From: Methylumidiphilus sp963753955
Lineage (GTDB): Bacteria > Pseudomonadota > Gammaproteobacteria > Methylococcales > Methylococcaceae
Reading direction: 5' to 3'
DNA: 64,000 nt
NCBI GenBank assembly: GCA_963753955.1
Contig: CAVWEM010000024.1
Location: 62,001 to 126,000 of the forward strand
Shown: positions 50,864-59,359 of the stretch, piece after piece
Numbering within the stretch: position 1 is the first letter of the stretch
Layout of the letters: each line of letters opens with the position of its first letter
Position numbers and translations under genes: made by a program
Notes under the pieces: model-generated
Database searches by the model: none
The model's input: only the letters and a program-made list of their open reading frames with translations
What the model was told of the DNA's origin: nothing

Positions 50864-51664
50864 TTAAGATGGTAAGCCAACACTTGCAGCGGAACGGCGC
50901 TGCCCCGATTTGGCTTCTGTTTCCGTGCGAGAGGTTTCCTTCTCGCTGAATTTGTCTACGATCTTGGCTCCCCCGCCACTGGCTGTCCGGTAAACCCCGT
51001 CTGGTGTCAAGTAATCCAAGGACTGGCGAAACCGTTCCGAGTTGTGGAACTCGAAGTAGTCCGCCAAACCCAGCAGCAACTCGGGCACACTGGTGTAGCC
51101 TTTCAGGTACACGTCCTCGTACTTGACGCTGCGCCACAGGCGCTCCACAAAGATGTTGTCCAACGCCCGGCCCCTTCCGTCCATGCTGATGGCAATGCCT
51201 CGCCGCTTGAGTGCCCCGGCGAACGCCACCGACGTGAACTGGCAACCCTGGTCGCTATTGAAGATTTCAGGGAGGCCATGGGTCTGCAAGGCCTGCTCCA
51301 GGCAATCGACGCAGAACCCGCTGTCCAGCGTGTTCGATACCCGCCAAGCCAGCACCTTGCGCGAACACCAGTCGATGATTGCCACCAAGTACACAAACCC
51401 CCGCGCCAGCCGGACATAGGTGATGTCGGTGCTCCAAACATGATTCGGCCGGTCAACAGCCAGGCCGCGCAGCAAGTAGGGATAGACCTTGTGTTGCGGG
51501 TGCGGGCGGCTGGTGTCCGGCCCCGGCGCCATGCCCGCCAACCCCGGCACCCCCATCAGCCTTTGCACCCGCTTGCGGTTGACCCGATGGCCCACTTGTT
51601 CCAAATAGACCACCATCTTGCGGCTGCCGTAGAATGGATGCCGCGTATATTCGGCATCAATCAA
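50864..51664 (-). CDS. IS3 transposase OrfB
   Basis: 267 residues as read from the first ATG; the frame extends upstream to about 51835 (WVDADGPLALARQCGLAGVARSTAYAPRR). HTH_21 region YGSRKMVVYLEQVGHRVNRKRVQRLM, then rve core STDITYVRL, FNSDQGCQFTS and DNIFVERLWRSVKYE with the DDE residues. Normally made as a fusion with OrfA through slippage at the A7 run at 51824-51830. Confidence 0.88.
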   Translation of the reverse strand: MIDAEYTRHPFYGSRKMVVYLEQVGHRVNRKRVQRLMGVPGLAGMAPGPDTSRPHPQHKVYPYLLRGLAVDRPNHVWSTDITYVRLARGFVYLVAIIDWCSRKVLAWRVSNTLDSGFCVDCLEQALQTHGLPEIFNSDQGCQFTSVAFAGALKRRGIAISMDGRGRALDNIFVERLWRSVKYEDVYLKGYTSVPELLLGLADYFEFHNSERFRQSLDYLTPDGVYRTASGGGAKIVDKFSEKETSRTETEAKSGQRRSAASVGLPS

Positions 51665-51776
51665 ATCCAGCGGCGCCCGTTCCTCGGCGTCTGGACCCGC
51701 CGCCCTGCGGGGCGCGTAGGCCGTGGAGCGGGCAACACCCGCAAGCCCGCATTGGCGGGCCAGGGCCAGCGGCCCG

Positions 51777-52127
51777 TCAGCGTCGACCCAATGCCTGCGG
51801 TCGGCCAGGGGCTGATCCCGGACTTTTTTTCAGCCAGTCCAACTCCATCTTCAACCGCCCGATCTCGGAATACAGCCGATCCTGGCTGGATGACGGGTCA
51901 ACCGGCCTGATCCCGCGCTTGACCTCGGACAGGCCCGCCGCCTGTTCTTGCAGCTCCCGCTTCCGTTGCCCAACCTGCGTGGGATGCACCCCGAACTCTT
52001 GGGCGATCTCATTGACCGTTTTGATGCCCCGGATCGCCTCAAGCGCGACCTTCGCCTTGAACTCGCCACTAAAAACCTTGCGCTTCTTCTCGCTCACCAC
52101 AACCCCCGTTTTCCTGAAGGCCTCCAT
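51777..52127 (-). CDS. IS3 OrfA
   Basis: 116 residues; helix-turn-helix FSGEFKAKVALEAIRGIKTVNEIAQEFGVHPTQVGQRKRELQ followed by a leucine-zipper-like helix ending LKMELDWLKK at the A-rich slip site. Confidence 0.88.
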   Translation of the reverse strand: MEAFRKTGVVVSEKKRKVFSGEFKAKVALEAIRGIKTVNEIAQEFGVHPTQVGQRKRELQEQAAGLSEVKRGIRPVDPSSSQDRLYSEIGRLKMELDWLKKSPGSAPGRPQALGRR

Positions 52128-52419
52128 CTTAAATGATTGTCCGAAAACTGGGGTCCACTATAATGTCCTGGTGGCCATCGTCAAAAAACGCCACGGATCG
52201 GAAGCCTCACTCTACACAATCCTACAAATTTTGAGCCTGACGCTTTTCGAGAAAACGCCTATGAATCAATTGCTTGCAAACACGGTCAACGAATCTGGAG
52301 AAACCGACATGCCTAACCAATCGGATTTATTCACATAAATGTCCGGACACTAGTGATTTCACATTGGAAATACGCACCCTCCTTCAGACTCATGTGTCAT
52401 TGGAAAAGGCTGTGGCTAC

Positions 52420-52932
52420 CATAGAACATGCGCCGCGTGTACTCGGCGTCCATCGTGTCAGCAACCCCAACTCCTCCGTGCTCGGCTTCGCGGCCTGGCA
52501 GGGCTGCGGTCAGGCCAATGAGCAGGCGACGCCCGCCAGTTCGCATTGTGCTGGGCTAGTGGCAACAGTCCAGCCAGGTCGATCCCTGTCTTTGCTGTTG
52601 GCTGGGGTTGTCCTCGGATTTTTTTCAGCTAGGCCAGCTTAATCTCCAAACACCAGATCTCGGGTAGATTTGCTCCGGACTGACGGACTGAGCCATTTCC
52701 CACTCCTTGGCCTCAAATAGGCCGTACGCCTAAGTCTTGCACATCCTTCTTCCAAAATCCCACCTGCTATGAATGGCTTCCGAAGTGCCAAAGCTCTGGG
52801 TAATCTCGTTAACCGTCTTGATGCCCGGGTTCGCCTCCAGCGCAATTTTCGCCTTCGGCTTGAACTTATCGATGAACACCTGCGTTTCGACTTGCTGACA
52901 ACAATTCCCGTTTTCTTGTCGGCTACAATCTA
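52420..52932 (-). pseudogene. Decayed IS3-family remnant
   Basis: Sequence similar to the intact IS3 (GCCGCGTGTACTCGGCGTCC versus its GCCGCGTATATTCGGCATCA; later EIAQ... region in GTAATCTCGTTAACCGTCTTGATGCCC) but full of stops and gaps. Its outer end continues at 56791 as GTCCGAGAAGTTGGGTTCACTATA, beyond the IS66 insertion. Confidence 0.7.
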
Positions 52933-53605
52933 AAAAGACAGTAAGCAGTCAGCCAAACCACTGTTGAGGCTGCGTACCCTTCGGTGTTCCTTTCCTTGTT
53001 CTTCCCATCGCAGCGGCAATAGTTCGTCGATCCGGCTGGCGGGCCAGGCCGGGAGCTTTTCCAGGGTGTCCTTGAGCCATGCCGCTGGGTCGAGGCCGTT
53101 GAGCCGGGCGGTGCCGAGCAGGGTCTGGATGGCGGCGGCGCGCTTGCCTGCCCGCTCCGAACCGGCAAACAACCAATTTTTCCTGCCGACAGCGATGGGG
53201 CGGATGGCGTTCTCCAAAACGTTATCGTCGATGGGCAGGCGCCCGGTCCCGGCGTAGCGGGCCAGGGCTTCCCAACGTTTCAGGCCGTAGTCCATGGCCT
53301 TGGCGGCGCCGCTGCCATTGGGCGCCTGGGCGCGGGTCTTCACCAGCCAGGCGTGGAACAGCTTGAGCCTTGGCCTCGCGTTTTTGGCGCGCAGCCGCTG
53401 GCGTTCCTCGACGGTTTTGTCTTTGGCCTTGGCCTCGATCCGGTAGAGCCTGCCGATGCGGCGCAGGGCGCGGGCGGCTATCGGGCTGCCGCTGGCCTTC
53501 GCCAAGTCAAAGAACTTGCGCCGGGCGTGGGCCCTGCAGCCGAGCTCGACGACGGTCTTGTCCTGGAACAGGGCCTTGTAGCCTGCGTATCTATGGACTC
53601 CACCC

Positions 53606-53874
53606 GGTTTGCAAGGAAAAGATTGAATTTTTGCCCTTGGGGTAGATTGCGCGTATCTATTCGGCCTTTTGGTTGAGCGGTGGATCGCTCTGGCCCGGAT
53701 GCAATGCGCGCGCCGGAATCCTAATAGCCGCCCGGCCTTGAATGGCCACTACGCGGGACGGATTCACCCGGCGCCGGTCCGACCTGTGGGGCATCGTTCT
53801 TTCTTAACCTTCGCAACCTTCGTGTGTTCGTTGTGTTTTCCGAGAATCCCGATAATCGACGCCCGCTGCCGTTT
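53606..53874 (-). ncRNA. Candidate bridge RNA region of the IS1111-type element
   Basis: About 270 noncoding bases between the transposase stop and the element end. Short paired stretches such as GGCCGGGCGGC/GCCGCCCGGCC near 53730 are visible. Assignment rests on position relative to the DEDD transposase gene, not on a recognised structure. Confidence 0.35.
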
Positions 53875-54906
53875 TCAGGCGGCCCCGTGGCTTGGCTGGT
53901 AGTCCCGTCCGTGTGCCAGCATCGCCCAGGCGATCCGTGCCAGTTTGTTGGCCAAGGCCGTGGCGGCGACGTTGAAGCCCCGCCGTTCCGCGAGCCCGAG
54001 CGCCCAACGCAGGATCCGATCCTCCTTGCCGTCGGCGCAGCGCAGGGCGCTGCGCGCGCCGTGGATCAACAAGGTCCGCAGGTAGCGGTCGCCGCGCTTG
54101 GTGATGCCAAGCAACCGCTGTTTGCCGCCGCTGCTGTGTTCGCGTGGCACCAGACCGAGATTGGCCGATAAGTCTCGGCCTTGCTTGAAGTCTTTGGGGT
54201 CTGCCACCGTCGCCAGGATCGCCGTCGCGGTGATGATCCCGATCCCCGGCACCGCCAGGAGCCGTTTCGACGCCTCGTTGGCCCGGGCGGCCCCGGCCAG
54301 GCGGCGCTCATAGGCTTGCAGCCGGGTCTCTTTGTCGTCCAGTTGCGCGACCAGGTCACGGAAGGTTTCCAAGGCCATCGCTGAAAGGCCGTTGTCACAG
54401 TCGGCCAGCCACAGCGCCAGGCCTGACCGGAACTTGGCCACGCCCAAGGGGAAGACCTCGCCGTACTCGTGGGCGAACGCGCGGATCCGGCAGACCATGG
54501 CCGTTTTCTCCTCCACCAAGGCCTGCCGGGCCCGGTGCAACATCTGCAAGTCCTGCTGGGCTTCCGTGTTGACGGCGACGTACTTCGTGGCTGCGCGCGA
54601 GCGGGCCTCGGCGATGGCGGCGGCATCGTTGGCGTCGTTCTTGTTGCCGGTCACATAGGCCCGGGTGTGCTGGGCGGCAATCAACTTCACGTCATGCCCC
54701 ATGCCCAGCATCTGCCGCGCCCAGTAATGCGACCCCGAGCAGGCTTCGATGCCCACCGGCGTCGGCGGCAGGTTGGCGAAGAACGCCAGCACCTCGTCAC
54801 GCGCCAAGGTTTTCTTCCATACCGGCTTGCCGCGCTCGTCACGGCCCATGGCGACAAACACATTCTTGGCAATGTCCAGACCGATCACGCTTGCTGTAGT
54901 ATTCAT
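53875..54906 (-). CDS. IS110-family DEDD transposase
   Basis: 343 residues. RuvC-like DEDD domain: GLDIAKNVFVAMG (Asp near residue 10), GIEACSGSHYWAR (Glu), NKNDANDAAAIAEA (Asp pair near 107). C-terminal Tnp_20 region LLAVPGIGIITATAILATVADPKDFKQGRDLSANLGLVPREHSSGGKQRLLGITKRGD with the catalytic Ser. Intact. Confidence 0.92.
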   Translation of the reverse strand: MNTTASVIGLDIAKNVFVAMGRDERGKPVWKKTLARDEVLAFFANLPPTPVGIEACSGSHYWARQMLGMGHDVKLIAAQHTRAYVTGNKNDANDAAAIAEARSRAATKYVAVNTEAQQDLQMLHRARQALVEEKTAMVCRIRAFAHEYGEVFPLGVAKFRSGLALWLADCDNGLSAMALETFRDLVAQLDDKETRLQAYERRLAGAARANEASKRLLAVPGIGIITATAILATVADPKDFKQGRDLSANLGLVPREHSSGGKQRLLGITKRGDRYLRTLLIHGARSALRCADGKEDRILRWALGLAERRGFNVAATALANKLARIAWAMLAHGRDYQPSHGAA

Positions 54907-56072
54907 CTCGGACTCCCCCGCTCAGTGGTTTGCCTGCCGGACCGCCCGCCAGGCTTGGCGCACATTGTGACGCCGTTCAATGGGTGGGTGGAGTCCATTG
55001 CATTAGCCGTCGACCATGAGATGGCCGTGCCAGCCTTCGAGGAACGAGGCGGCGTGCTTGCCTGCGCGGCTGGCCTGGTAGTCGAAGACGACGATGGGCG
55101 GACCCTGGCCGAGGCCGTTGCTGCGGCAGGCCCAGAGATGCGCCTTCTTGGTCTTGCCGCTGCCGGGGTCGAGCTGCTGCACGGGGGTCTCGTCGGCATG
55201 CGGCACGCTTTCCTGCAAAAGGCGCCAGGCCAGCCGGCCGGCGAGGGGCTGCAAGGCCACGCCGATCCGCCCGACCCAGTCGGCCAGCGTCGGCAGTGCC
55301 AGCGTGACGCCCTGCCGGGCGGCGATCTGCGCCAGCCGGTACAACGGCAAGTGGTCGGCGAATTTGGAAATAATGACCCAGACCAACAGGCCGGCCGCGG
55401 CCATGCCGCCGTCGATGACGGCGGGCGGCACCGGCGCGGCGGTCACCGTTTCGCAGTGTTTGCAGGCGTATCGGGGGCGGATGTGGCGGTGCACGGTGAA
55501 CTTGGCGGGCTCGACGTCGATCTGCTCGCTGACATCCTCGCCGATTTTGACCGGCTCGCCGCCGCACTGGCCGCAGGTGCAGGACTCGGGTTCGTGGCGG
55601 TGTTCGACGCGCGGCAGGTGGGCGGGCAACGGCTGCCTCCCGGCGCGGGCGCGGGGCTTGCGGGGGGCGGCGGCTTGAGCGCGCGTCCGGCCTCCTCCAG
55701 CTCCGCCTCGATGGCGGACAGGTCTGCCGCCACCGTCTCCCCGAACAGTTCGCGCTGCCCGGCGGCGGCCAGCGCCTCGCTCCTCTGGCCGAAGCGCATG
55801 CGCTTGTGGCGGGCGAGTTCGGGGGTCAGGGCTTGGATTTTGAGGTTCGCCGCGTTCAGCACCGCGTCTTTGTGGGCGATGGTCTGGCGCGCGGCGGCCA
55901 GTTCGCCGACGAGTTTTTCGATGTCTTCCGGGGACAGGGACGCCGCGCCCGAAGTGGCTGGAATGGCGTAAGGAAGGATCGGTCCGGCCTTGGAATCCAT
56001 GGCGGCATTATACCGTTGAAACCAGCCGGAAGCCTTGCCTTGCAAGGGTTTGGAGGGTTTTTGGCGCGGCTT

Positions 56073-56363
56073 TCAAAGCCTCGCGCCAGTCGGCAAGGCT
56101 GCCTCCAGGCGCTGCCAGTCACCCCCCGAAACCAGCCACTCCCACTGCGCCGGGGCCAGGTTGAAGAACGCGTCGCCAGGCCCGGGCCAAGTGAAATGCC
56201 CCCTGTGCAGCCGCCGCTGGCACAGCCACACCCCGTTGCCGTCCCAAGCCAGGGCTTTCAGGCGGTTGCCGCGTTTGCTCGTGAACAAATAGGCGCTGCC
56301 GTCGAAAGGGTCCGCGCCCAAGGCCTGGAGCTTCAAGGACAGCCCGTCCGCGCCCAGCCGCAT
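56073..56363 (-). CDS. tnpB: IS66 accessory protein TnpB
   Basis: 96 residues from ATG 56363 (MRLGADGLSLKLQALGADPFDGSAYLFTSKRGNRLKALAWDGNGVWLCQRRL...), the IS66 Orf2 pattern; the true start may be a little upstream in the sequence overlapping tnpA. Confidence 0.8.
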   Translation of the reverse strand: MRLGADGLSLKLQALGADPFDGSAYLFTSKRGNRLKALAWDGNGVWLCQRRLHRGHFTWPGPGDAFFNLAPAQWEWLVSGGDWQRLEAALPTGARL

Positions 56364-56374
56364 GTCCACCGGCG

Positions 56375-56707
56375 CCGCCGCCGCCAGGATCCGGCCCGGC
56401 GGGACCAACCCAGGCACCGCAGCAGCTCCGCCACCCAACGCGGCTCCGCCGAGGCGGGCAGTCCCAGCCGGTGCCCCGAGGCCGTCCGCAACACCAAGGA
56501 CTCGGCGGCGGGTGGCCCGGCGGGCACGATCTTCACCGGCACCAAAGCGGGTGGCGCCGGCGGGGGTGGCGTAGAGGACCGATGCTCCGGCAGCCGGGCC
56601 GAAAAGCTGGATATGCCCAGGCCATGCGGACGGCAGTAAGCCGCCTGCGAAAGTCCGCTGGCCTGCCAGGCCTCGATGTGATGGTTCCAGTTGATCCGCG
56701 ATGCCAT
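56375..56707 (-). CDS. tnpA: IS66 protein TnpA
   Basis: About 110 residues: WNHHIEAWQASGLSQAAYCRPHGLGISSFSARL near the start and SGHRLGLPASAEPRWVAELLRCLG near the end are the IS66 TnpA signature. The frame runs on a few codons into the tnpB region. Confidence 0.8.
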
Positions 56708-56880
56708 CGCTTACCCTCCGCAAAAATGCAGACAATGGCGGTTTGGGAAACCGATTCACAGATGGGGCGGCTGACTGCTTAGAAAAGACAGTCCGAGAAG
56801 TTGGGTTCACTATACTTTCCCGCGTTTAGACAGTGGATAATGCCTAGTTCAGGAAAAAGAGTGACCAAGCAGCATACACA

Positions 56881-57310
56881 AGGTTAACCATGCGTCAACC
56901 GATGGTCAACGGAAGACCAACGGTAATCATATCATCAAGTTAGCCAACAGCATTTTAGAGAAGTGAAAAATGGCGGGGGTCAAAGTTCGGAATCCGTTTG
57001 AGCGGCTTAGACTTCCACGCCGTCATTACTTTTCCTTTCGCTTGATTCGTCGAGCGTAAACGGAAACAGTCGCTACTTCATTGTTCTCTGTGAGCGTGGT
57101 GACGCCGATGTTTAGCGAGGATTGCTGTTTGACGATCCATGAAGTCAGATAGCTGAAGGTTGACCGCAGATAAACCAATAGTAAACCGAAAGCTAACGGT
57201 TAGTCAACCGAAGACCGACTGTTAACATATCACGCTATGCTGCAAGCACAGCGTTTAGAAGAAGATCCGTAAAAATGGCGCGGTCGAAAATTCAGAACCC
57301 GTTCTAGCTA
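56881..57310. repeat. Phased par-like repeats, units A and B
   Basis: Two modules, each beginning with GTTAACC/GTCAACC/GACCAACGG hexamer-like units at 9-11 base steps (56881-56945 and 57166-57232) followed by a similar tail ending AAAATGGCG..GTC.AA..TTC.GAA (56965-56995 and 57272-57302). Same family as the arrays next to parA. Confidence 0.55.
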
Positions 57311-57380
57311 GAGGCAGGCATGATGGTTATGCCAGTTTTGTAAGCGCTTACGGGGGTGTGTGGGGGTGCCGTTTAACATA

Positions 57381-57522
57381 AGACTTGTTCCCGATGCTAT
57401 ATCATTTAAAATCACTAACATAGATAAATTTTTTGCAAAAATTCTGGGGAAAAAGTATTTGCCAGTATTAAAGAATGAGTCTATCTATTTGATTTATATT
57501 AAAAGTCATCGGGAACAAGTCT
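57381..57522. repeat. MITE with IS5-like ends
   Basis: 142 bases, noncoding. Perfect terminal repeats AGACTTGTTCCCGATG ... CATCGGGAACAAGTCT, flanked by ATA on both sides. The first 13-14 bases equal the left end of the IS5-like element at 43888, so that transposase probably mobilises it. Confidence 0.85.
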
Positions 57523-57530
57523 ATAGTGTT

Positions 57531-57620
57531 TAGGACTTACGCAGACCCACCATATGTTGTGCATCAATCACATGAAAAACTCTACGGATTGTGGTTTTAA
57601 GCCCGTTTTCGTAAGTCCTA
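57531..57620. repeat. Second MITE-like inverted repeat
   Basis: 90 bases with terminal repeats TAGGACTTACG ... CGTAAGTCCTA, beginning 8 bases after the first MITE. No coding capacity. The matching full-length element is not in the window. Confidence 0.7.
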
Positions 57621-57639
57621 TGTTAATAGTGATATGAAG

Positions 57640-57985
57640 GATAACCGGTGGTTAACGGTTATCTGAATGGCAACCATGTGTCATCCGTTTGTCAATGGTT
57701 AGCTAACGGTTGACCGACCATCAACATCTATCGCTATTCTCCAAGCACAGCATGAAGAAGTATGGAATGGCTTGGCCGGAAATTCTGAGTTAGCTCGCGA
57801 GGTTTAGGCACATTTCATCTTTTTTTCTTTCGTTCGATTAATCCAGTGTAACCTCAACAAGCGATAGCTTAATAGTAGCCGGCGGGCGCGGTGAAGTTGC
57901 TGTCAGGAACGTGGACAGCTAACGATGTTTAATGTATTAACCGTGCGTTTCCGGATAGCCAACGGTTAACCAACGGTTTTGTATG
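57640..57985. repeat. Phased par-like repeats, units C and D
   Basis: GATAACCGG, GGTTAACGG, GGCAACC, GTCATCCG, GTCAATGG, GCTAACGG, GACCGACC at 9-11 base steps (57640-57732), then the tail AAGCACAGCATGAAGAAG shared with unit B. A shorter array recurs at 57933-57985 (TTAACCGTG, AGCCAACGG, TTAACCAACGG). Confidence 0.55.
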
Positions 57986-58703
57986 TCCGTTATGTAGCAG
58001 GCAATATCTTGAAAAAAGAGGATGATGTTCTTATCGGAAAAGGATCGCTTATTGCTGCCTGTCTTATGTCGAGCCGGTACGCTTTTGAAGTGCTTCCGCT
58101 ATAGCAGTGTAACGCTGCTCGTTGTCGCATCCAGATAGATGGATGCGGCGTACAGGCTGGCATGTCCGTATGGCTTGCCGATGGAAGGTCCAAGAGACAG
58201 TGCCATGCGGAAACGTTTTCACGGCGGAGGCAGAAGGGCAGGGCGGATGAGCATTCCGGCCACGCGGTCTGCGTGGTTGGGCAATTTTTGGACAACGGCC
58301 TCTGGCTAACGGTCTGCGGGGCTTTTTCGCGGTTTTTCAAGCAGTTTTCCACCGCAATTGTGGATAAGTCGCGGCTTGCGGCTTGGCCAGGATGCGGGCG
58401 GACATGCGCGGCCGACCAGGCGTCTTCCCGTAAGTGCCGGGGCCAGGCATGGGGCGTTGCCTGTTATTGTCCTGCGGATAACAACTTTTTATCAGCCCGG
58501 ACTGATAAAAACCGGCAGAAGATGCCATTGGTCAGTCGCAGCTAGGATGACAACAATCAGATCGGCGTGTCCGGCATGGTGGCGGTTCTGGCCGGCGGTG
58601 ACGCGTTTATTGTGGCCGTTGGACGTCCCAAAGACAAAGGAGTGGCGAAGAAGGCAACCGTTGACAAGATGCAAAAACACCCTGCCGTCCTTGGCTATGC
58701 CCG
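57986..58703. other. Gene-poor region with a DnaA box
   Basis: About 700 bases. No open frame has a believable protein; the sequence may include decayed coding DNA upstream of the virB10 remnant. An exact DnaA box lies at 58359-58367. Confidence 0.35.
58359..58367 (-). promoter_or_regulatory. DnaA box
   Basis: TGTGGATAA, the exact complement of TTATCCACA. Isolated; may be chance or part of an old origin. Confidence 0.4.
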
Positions 58704-59159
58704 TTGCCTGCGCAGCCGGTTCCCGTCGTGGCGGTAACACCGGCCCAGCCTCCACCTATAGCTACCAAGCCGCCAACGCGTGTGCCTGCGACACCCGCCT
58801 CGACAGCCAAGCCTCCCCTAGATTTGGAAAGACCGGAAGATGATCGGCGGGGTTCTTATCAGCGAGCAGGGCGGCAACAAAGCCGTGGCCGTTCAGGCGG
58901 AAAGGGATGACGACAAGGCCGACGGCGGTTCATCGGGCGAGCGGAGTTAATTGGCGGCCAAGCTTGAACCGACGATCACCGAAGACGCTGCCGCCTCCCT
59001 GTTGCCGAATCGGAACTTCATCATCGCCAAAGGCACAATCTTGGACTGCGCCCTGGAAACCGCGCTCAGTACGACGGTGCCGACCCTGATCCGCTGCCGC
59101 CTGACGAGCGACGTTTATTCCAACACACGGTTCCGAATCGGGTACTCAATGTTGTCCTA
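58704..59159 (+). pseudogene. virB10: Decayed VirB10/TrbI gene
   Basis: A proline-rich linker (PVVAVTPAQPPPIATKPPTR) is followed, after frame changes, by SLLPNRNFIIAKGTILDCALETALSTTVPTLIRCRLTSDVYS (frame from 58951), the beta-barrel start of VirB10 proteins of type IV secretion channels. The rest of the barrel is missing and stops intervene. It shows that a T4SS gene cluster was once here. Confidence 0.75.
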
Positions 59160-59359
59160 GGCGCTGGGCATTCCTGCCAGCATGTCGAATTTGTGTGGTG
59201 GTTTTGGCAACGATGAATTCTTCCAGGCGACTGCTTAACCGACTTGGGGCAAATGGGCCGTACCTTCGTGAAGTTGGCGGTGTGCTGGGCAAGGTTCTCG
59301 GTTGGGCTGGACTAAGCTTGAACGAATGCCATACCTACGAAGAGGGGACAGGATTGCTG

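Larger units (their letters stand above)
50828..52159 (-). mobile_element. IS3-family insertion sequence
   Basis: Inverted ends AGTGGACCCC at both sides (50828 and 52159). Two minus-strand reading frames orfA and orfB. Inserted in the IS4 transposase near GTCTATGT. Confidence 0.85.
49831..52338 (+). pseudogene. IS4-family transposase interrupted by IS3
   Basis: First part 49831-50827: DUF4372-type N-terminus (MHSGKLVFAQLMDHLPLHTFRRCVAKY), ALDSTTIDLCL, DLRGSIPSLIHISDGKLHDVN and the YREK-like YRSRWQVELSFKWIRQHLRIK. Last part from about 52163: VLVAIVKKRHGSEASLYTILQILSLTLFEKTPMNQLL... to 52338. Joined across IS3 the sequence reads AVYVLVAIVKK, in frame. Confidence 0.85.
49711..52349 (+). mobile_element. 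IS4-family element carrying an IS3 insertion
   Basis: Ends TGTCCGGAGATTTTTG (49711) and inverted TGTCCGGACATTTATG (to 52349). An IS3-family element sits at 50828-52159 inside the transposase gene. Confidence 0.75.
53593..54998 (-). mobile_element. IS110/IS1111-type insertion sequence
   Basis: Subterminal inverted repeats ATGGACTCCACCC (53593-53605) and GGGTGGAGTCCAT (54986-54998), as in the IS1111 group. The long noncoding stretch (53606-53874) is on the 3' side of the transposase gene, where IS1111-type elements are expected to encode their bridge RNA. Inserted in tnpC of IS66. Confidence 0.8.
52930..56045 (-). pseudogene. tnpC: IS66 transposase TnpC, split by IS110 and frameshifted
   Basis: N-terminal part from about 56045/56000 (SPEDIEKLVGELAAARQTIAHKDAVLNAANLKIQALTPELARHKRMRFGQRSEAL). 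A frame change at a C6 run near 55665 leads to KPRARAGRQPLPAHLPRVEHRHEPE, a zinc segment CTCGQCGGE and the DDE region to LMVDG at 55010. IS110 intervenes; the frame resumes at YAGYKALFQDKTVVELGCRAHARRKFFDLAKA (from about 53594) and ends past the element's own end at 52930. Confidence 0.85.
52941..56782 (-). mobile_element. IS66-family element
   Basis: Ends GTAAGCAGTCAGCC (52941) and inverted CTAAGCAGTCAGCC (to 56782), flanked by the exact 8-base duplication AAAAGACA (52933-52940 and 56783-56790). Contains tnpA, tnpB, tnpC and an IS110-family insertion. Inserted into a decayed IS3 end. Confidence 0.9.

Noticed and set aside
54469..55971. 500-codon plus-strand frame across IS110 and IS66
   Set aside because: Lies opposite two recognisable transposase genes and spans their insertion junction, so it cannot be an old gene.
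56881..57985. CRISPR array
   Set aside because: The repeats are 6-9 bases at 9-11 base steps, not 24-40 base repeats with unique spacers, and no cas gene is present.
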